Source: Sulfidibacter corallicola (lineage in GTDB: Bacteria; Acidobacteriota; Holophagae; Acanthopleuribacterales; Acanthopleuribacteraceae). Taken from it: 64,000 bases of DNA. Location: contig NZ_CP071793.1 in NCBI RefSeq assembly GCF_017498545.1, positions 3,162,001 to 3,226,000 of the forward strand. Reading direction: 5' to 3'. The position numbers and the translations under genes are program-made. Shown here piece after piece: positions 59,852 to 64,000 of this stretch. The notes below the pieces were generated by a model. The model searched no databases. It was given only the letters and a program-made list of their open reading frames with translations, and was not told the origin of the DNA. How positions within the stretch are numbered: the first letter of the stretch is position 1; each line of letters opens with the position of its first letter.

Positions 59852-60362
59852 GGATTCACTCCAGAGTATGCAATGTTTTTTTTAGAACGGAATCAGCGAG
59901 CACGCGAACCCGTTCGGGGTTGCATGTCGCGGTTGCGACGCATGTAATCACCAACAGGGAGGTCACGGGATTCGATGCCGCCCACACCATCAGGTCGTGA
60001 CTGGTGGGTCGATAGCCTGGTTGGATCGCTTGGGCATGTCGGTACGGCCGGTGAAATAAGGGAAACCTGTGCCTCGAGCCTTTTGGGAAGCGGCTCAGCG
60101 AAAAAAAATGGAAATGTCGGCAGATCACGACAAAGGGTTTTCATCGATGGAAACAAAGGATCGGTGCAAATCAAGCCGGAGTCCATGTGAGAGGAGGTTG
60201 GGTTGTTTTTTTGGTCGTATTGAACGATTGCCTTTCCTCCCAACTTTCCCATTATAACGTTTTCCTCACATTTTGAAGGGGGTAACCGCACCCTCTTCGC
60301 CCAACTCACTATTTTAAAACAAGTTAAACTTGACGCAGCGTGTCAATTCAACTTTGGACCAC
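59852..60362. other. Intergenic region within the rib cluster, no FMN riboswitch seen
   Basis: About 510 bases between ribE and ribBA. It was searched by eye on the minus strand for the FMN element (GGGTGAAATTCCC, GGCGGTA); none was found. AT-rich near 60240-60345. A secondary promoter for ribBA is likely but not recognised. Confidence 0.45.
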
Positions 60363-61016
60363 CTAGCTGAAACCGTTCTCGGAGAGGGTTTCGAGACTGA
60401 TCCCAGGCGAGGCTTTCGATCCCGGGGCGTAACCCGCCATGAACTTTTCCACATACTTGCCCACGATATCGACCTCGATGTTGATGGCGTCGCCCACTTG
60501 GCGATCCGGCAACACGATATGGTCCTGGGTATGGGGCACCAGCATCACGTTGAAGGCATCGGGCCAGACATCGACCACGGTCAAACTGGTTCCGTCCAGG
60601 CAGATGAAGCCTTTGGGCACCACGTAGCGCATGATGTGCTCCGCGGCGGAGACGGTCAGCCACAGGGCCTCGCGCGAACCTTTCTTTTCGCGCAGGCGAC
60701 CGACGCCGTCCACGTGTCCCTGCACGATATGGCCGCCCAACCGGGTCGAGGGGGTGACGGCCCGTTCGAGATTGACGCGCTGGCCCGCGGCCAGGGCACC
60801 GAGATTGGTGCGCTCCAGCGTCTCGGGGGAGATCCCCGCCGTAAATCCAGCGGCCGTCATCGCGGTGACGGTGAGGCAGGTGCCATTGACGGCAATACTG
60901 TCGCCGAGCTGGGTACCCTCGAGCACCAAGCCCGCACGGAACGTCATTTCGAGGCCGGCGGCACCACGGCCGGAATGGGCCAGCGTTCCGATTTCTTCTA
61001 CGATTCCGGTGAACAT
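60363..61016 (-). CDS. ribE: Riboflavin synthase alpha chain (RibE)
   Basis: 217 residues from ATG 61016 (TGGAGG upstream), chosen over a longer frame because MFTGIVEEIGT is the family start. Two lumazine-binding repeats: the first with IAVNGTCLTVTAMTAAGFT and SPETLERTNLG, the second with GHIVQGHVDGVGRL, FICLDGTSLTVVDV and LPDRQVGDAINIEVDIVGKY. It dismutates two dimethylribityllumazines to riboflavin. First gene of a broken rib cluster (ribE, 511-base gap, ribBA, ribH, phosphatase); ribD is not in the window. Confidence 0.96.
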   Translation of the reverse strand: MFTGIVEEIGTLAHSGRGAAGLEMTFRAGLVLEGTQLGDSIAVNGTCLTVTAMTAAGFTAGISPETLERTNLGALAAGQRVNLERAVTPSTRLGGHIVQGHVDGVGRLREKKGSREALWLTVSAAEHIMRYVVPKGFICLDGTSLTVVDVWPDAFNVMLVPHTQDHIVLPDRQVGDAINIEVDIVGKYVEKFMAGYAPGSKASPGISLETLSENGFS

Positions 61017-61152
61017 AGCAGCCTCCAGAGGCGTCGCCCGATGCCTCCCGCGCTCCGCCAACGGGGTCCGCCCGCGCCGTTCGATCTCGGGTTCGATGCC
61101 GAACCCCACTTGATCCGGGCGGACGGGTCGAAGGAGGGAAATCGAACCGATT

Positions 61153-61608
61153 TTAGAAAGGACGAAAGACCATCATGGCGGTCAGGATGGTTACCAGGGT
61201 GTGTTGAATCCCGGAAAATGCGGCGATTCGCTTGCGAATCTTGAGGTGTACCTGCTGGCGATCGCCATCTTTGGAAAGCTCCTGAATGAAGCCGTTGATG
61301 GGCGCCGAAAGAAAGATGTTGACGTTGAACAGGCTCAAGAGCATCAGCACCGGCGCGGCGTGGACCCACTTTTCGGGACCTTTCCACATGTCGGTGGCGG
61401 TGGCCAGATAGATTCCGGTACCCAGGGTCACCAGGCCCATGATGTTCATGTGAACGTTGAGGAATTGCCGCATCTTCTGCAGACTGGCCACCAACGCCGG
61501 CTCCTGGCCGGGTTCGAGGCAGGAGCGGTACCAACGCCCGAAGGTAAACGGCAATCCGAAAAAAACCATCGCAGAGATAATGTGAAGGAACTTGACGGCT
61601 TCGTACAT
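61153..61608 (-). CDS. Small four-helix membrane protein, DUF2269/CopD-like
   Basis: 151 residues; ATG 61608 has AAGGAG upstream, whereas a start 54 codons earlier lacks one. Four TM helices: FLHIISAMVFFGLPFTFG, VHMNIMGLVTLGTGIYLA, APVLMLLSLFNVNIFLSAP and FSGIQHTLVTILTAMMVF. Histidines in or next to helices 1, 2 and 4 recall CopD/DUF2269-type proteins, some of which bind metal or haem; this is a weak resemblance. 137 bases upstream of ribE in the same direction, so co-transcription is possible. Confidence 0.75.
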   Translation of the reverse strand: MYEAVKFLHIISAMVFFGLPFTFGRWYRSCLEPGQEPALVASLQKMRQFLNVHMNIMGLVTLGTGIYLATATDMWKGPEKWVHAAPVLMLLSLFNVNIFLSAPINGFIQELSKDGDRQQVHLKIRKRIAAFSGIQHTLVTILTAMMVFRPF

Positions 61609-61736
61609 GAAAACTCCTTGATATGGTGAACCCCGTCCGACAAACCCACGCATTGTAACCCGAGACGCAAACTCAGGTGCGAAATTGTGGATGAGGGCAA
61701 AAGGGACGGGGATCCGGAAAGGAGTTTTTGGGCGAT

Positions 61737-62558
61737 TCACCCCTTCTGTTTCAGGCGCGCGTCCAACCAATCACTCAAGTCTTCGTGTATTTCCTCGACC
61801 ATCGGCACCATCTTGTCGAAGTGCTGATGGGCCGGTTCGATCTCTTCGTTGGTCCCGGCCTTTTCGATTTCGAAGGCGAGATCGTGAATCAGCGGTGCGC
61901 CGAAGTTGCCGACCGAACCCTTGAAGGTATGGGCGGCCCGGCGAATCTGATCACCGTCCTCGTCCTTGATGGCCTTGGCGATGGCGGCGATCTGCTCGGT
62001 GCAACTCTCCACGAAGACCTGAACCATTTCCTCCATCAGCTCCTCGTCGCCATCGAGGATCTCGTTGAGGTAATTCAGGTTGGCGGCACCCACCCGATAG
62101 GCCTCCAGGTTTTCCTCGGCACGCCGTTCGGGGTCCAGAAAATCGGCCAGGCATTTGGCCAAGGCCTGATCGCCGCCATCCCGGGCCGTGCGCGCCATTT
62201 CGCCCAACAATTTGTCCGCCGCGATCGGCTTCGCGATAAAGCCTGCAGCGCCCATCTCCAATGACTCGAGAACGTTGCGCTCGGAAGATGCGGAAGTCAA
62301 CATGATCACCGGAATATCGGTGACATCGGAGCGCGCCTTCAGGCGTCGCAGCACATCGAGCCCGTCCATATCGGGCATGACGATGTCGAGTAAAATCACA
62401 CTAGGCTTGAATTTGTGAAAAACGGATACTTTTCCCTTCAACCCAAGTAACTCGAACGCAGATCTCACATGAACACATTCAATGCCCACCGGCTCGAGGA
62501 TGCGTTGGACCACTACTCCGGCCAAGCGGGAATCGTCAACCAGTACCACCTTGGACAT
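61737..62558 (-). CDS. Response regulator receiver fused to an HPt domain
   Basis: 273 residues from ATG 62558 with GGGAGA 8 bases upstream. Receiver domain (1-125): acidic pair VVLVDDSR, phospho-acceptor Asp in VILLDIVMPDMDG, Thr/Ser in IMLTSASSERN, Lys in GFIAKPIAAD. A linker follows, then an HPt four-helix domain (about 160-273) with the phospho-His in RAAHTFKGSVGNFGA. Carrying both a receiver and an HPt allows phosphate to pass within the protein or onward, as in hybrid phosphorelays, but no kinase or output domain is present. The orphan HPt gene lies 344 bases upstream. Confidence 0.9.
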   Translation of the reverse strand: MSKVVLVDDSRLAGVVVQRILEPVGIECVHVRSAFELLGLKGKVSVFHKFKPSVILLDIVMPDMDGLDVLRRLKARSDVTDIPVIMLTSASSERNVLESLEMGAAGFIAKPIAADKLLGEMARTARDGGDQALAKCLADFLDPERRAEENLEAYRVGAANLNYLNEILDGDEELMEEMVQVFVESCTEQIAAIAKAIKDEDGDQIRRAAHTFKGSVGNFGAPLIHDLAFEIEKAGTNEEIEPAHQHFDKMVPMVEEIHEDLSDWLDARLKQKG

Positions 62559-62902
62559 GGCAATTCTCCCATTGCTATATGAGAAACTATCGGAAGATTG
62601 TCGGCCAGCTTGAAATTTGAAGAAATCCACGAAATGTACACTCGCCGCGGAACACGTATTCCAATGCAAACCTAGGTACACCATGGATTTCCAAGTACCC
62701 CACCCGAACGGCGTCAGGCCTGGCCGGGCGCGGGATGAAACGGACGGATGGTTGGACGAAAGCGGTGCGGAGAGCGAGGGGCCCAATCTCCCACACGGGC
62801 AACCCGGGCCGAGGCAGCGCTTACCGGAGACCAGAGCCTACGACCCGGCACGAACCGCCCGAATAGCCGATCGGTCCCTTCGACGCCCCCACTCGACGTC
62901 GC
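62559..62902. other. Intergenic region, nothing recognised
   Basis: 344 bases between the two phosphotransfer genes; no terminator, repeat or clear promoter was seen. Confidence 0.35.
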
Positions 62903-63250
62903 TTACTGGAGTGATTTCAAATAATCCCGAAAAAATGTGTCTGTCTTCGCGAGCGCTTCCTCGAGCCGACGGTGCAGTTCGGGCAGCGGCGTCAAATCAT
63001 GGGCCAATGCGGCCTTCTCGATTTCAAAAGCGATTTCTTGGATGGACTGCGCTCCGATATTCGCGCTGGCCCCCTTCAACGTGTGGGCCGTCGCCTTGAT
63101 CGAATCGGCATCGGAAGACGCAACGGAGCCGGCGATTTTCCTGGCGTGAACGGCGGCATCGTCCAAATACATTTCGATGAGTTCCTGTTCGAACTCGGTG
63201 TCACCATCCGAAGTCTCCTGAATACGCGAAAGATCGACCAAACTCTCCAT
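62903..63250 (-). CDS. Stand-alone HPt phosphotransfer protein
   Basis: 115 residues from ATG 63250 (GGAG about 8 bases upstream); a start 20 codons earlier is less likely. Single HPt domain: LIEMYLDDAAVHARKIAGSV, then phospho-His in KATAHTLKGASANIGA, and IQEIAFEIEKAA. It resembles the HPt of the neighbouring receiver protein, which suggests duplication or use in the same relay. Confidence 0.88.
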   Translation of the reverse strand: MESLVDLSRIQETSDGDTEFEQELIEMYLDDAAVHARKIAGSVASSDADSIKATAHTLKGASANIGAQSIQEIAFEIEKAALAHDLTPLPELHRRLEEALAKTDTFFRDYLKSLQ

Positions 63251-63670
63251 ACTGAACTCCGTCGTTGAACTTGAGACACAGATGCCACCGTGGATCTTCT
63301 GAAGAAACACTTCAGACTGTTTTACAAAATGAATGATGTTAATCGATGAGGATTTTGTCGATTATAACGCATTCCACAACACTGTGACACGTCCCATTTC
63401 GCATCGGATCTCGCGTGTCGCGCATGGAAACCTGCAGCGACAGGGAAAATCGGGCACCGAAGAACCCCTTCGAAAGCACGCCATCAAGAGTCGCAAAACA
63501 GACGCTAACTCTATTGTTTCAAAAGCTTCACAGCGCCGGGCAACGAACGTGCCGATTATCGCGAACCACCCCAAAGTGAAGCTGGAAAGCCGATTGGGCT
63601 CTATGTTAAAATTTCAGGCCTTTTAAATCCAAGGGAATGCTCGTTTTAACCCTGAGGAGTGATCAATCTT
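63251..63670. other. Divergent intergenic region upstream of proS
   Basis: 420 bases, AT-rich at 63315-63370 and 63600-63650, which fits promoters for the two divergent genes. No T-box, riboswitch or repeat recognised. GAGGAG lies about 12 bases before the proS ATG. Confidence 0.4.
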
Positions 63671-64000
63671 ATGCGGCGTTCTAGATTCCTCATCAACACG
63701 CTGAAGGAGACCCCCAAGGAAGCGGTGGTCGTTTCGCACATCCTGATGTTGCGAACCTGCATGATAAAACAATTGGCTTCAGGCATTTACACCTACATGC
63801 CACTTGCGCTGCGCTCGTTGCGCAAAATCGAGAACATCATTCGCGAAGAGCTGGATGCGGCCGGCTGCCAGGAATTGCTGATGCCCATGGTGCAACCTGC
63901 CGAGTTGTGGTCCGAAAGCGGCCGCTGGCAAGCTTACGGCAAAGAGTTGTTGCGATTCGAAGATCGCAAGGACAACGGCTACTGCCTGGGCCCGACCCAC
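63671..64000 (+). CDS. proS: Prolyl-tRNA synthetase, N-terminal part (runs off window)
   Basis: 110 residues from ATG 63671 to the right edge. The N-terminus is typical of bacterial-type (long, ProS type 1) enzymes: [84 protein letters not shown] at the edge. It charges tRNA(Pro). The catalytic core, editing insertion and anticodon domain lie beyond the window. Confidence 0.95.
   Translation, partial: MRRSRFLINTLKETPKEAVVVSHILMLRTCMIKQLASGIYTYMPLALRSLRKIENIIREELDAAGCQELLMPMVQPAELWSESGRWQAYGKELLRFEDRKDNGYCLGPTH

Overview
The window reads as chromosomal DNA from a GC-rich Gram-negative bacterium with an outer membrane: it carries a TonB-dependent receptor, RND efflux pumps, lapA/lapB/kdsC for lipopolysaccharide and a type IV pilus retraction-type ATPase. 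Very large secreted Calx-beta/PKD proteins, a eukaryote-like glutamine synthetase II, lamin-tail-domain proteins and GTAG-headed intergenic palindromes suggest an Acidobacteriota-like (Holophagae/Acanthopleuribacter-type) lineage or a similarly large-genomed group. That placement is inference; there is no rRNA here to confirm it.

Layout. 1-1609 (-): secreted, protease-like protein running off the left edge, with degenerate zinc ligands. 2650-10072 (-): three-gene RND efflux operon. 10518-12772 (-): HutF and a membrane GAF-like protein. 13530-18690 (+): PilT-family ATPase, zinc-ribbon/pseudo-receiver protein and ClpB. 18.7-19.9 kb: tandem arrays of about 148 bp built on REP-like hairpins. 19929-20528 (-): HAD phosphatase. 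20783-24592 (+): a RelE-like/UvrD helicase/TPR fusion. 25077-27782 (+): TonB receptor with a possibly structured leader and a good terminator. 28.1-28.6 kb: more arrays. 28792-45030 (-): three secreted proteins, including one of 3236 residues. 45692-48738 (-): lapB, lapA, kdsC and a Xer recombinase. 49190-50371 (+): secreted module protein with a cytochrome c-like tail. 51093-52196 (+): glutamine synthetase II, followed by a run of hairpins. 52782-55777 (+): two-subunit LigB-type dioxygenase plus an asparaginase II-like protein. 55826-56929 (-): AMIN-domain protein. 57462-61016 (-): riboflavin genes ribE, ribBA, ribH and a histidine phosphatase. 61153-63250 (-): small membrane protein, receiver-HPt protein and an orphan HPt. 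63671 onward (+): proS, cut by the right edge.

How the genes work together. The efflux genes overlap by 4 bases and should be translationally coupled. lapB and lapA overlap by 4 bases and follow kdsC, which points to coordinated control of LPS synthesis. The dioxygenase pair overlaps by 4 bases and the asparaginase-like gene follows after 3, so all three probably act in one pathway. Three secreted proteins between 32.7 and 50.4 kb share a module of about 100 residues (nine copies by eye), which looks like a lineage-specific surface-protein building block. The most unusual single gene is the RelE-UvrD-TPR fusion; the most unusual DNA is the REP-array family, in which hairpins are exchanged within otherwise conserved repeat units.
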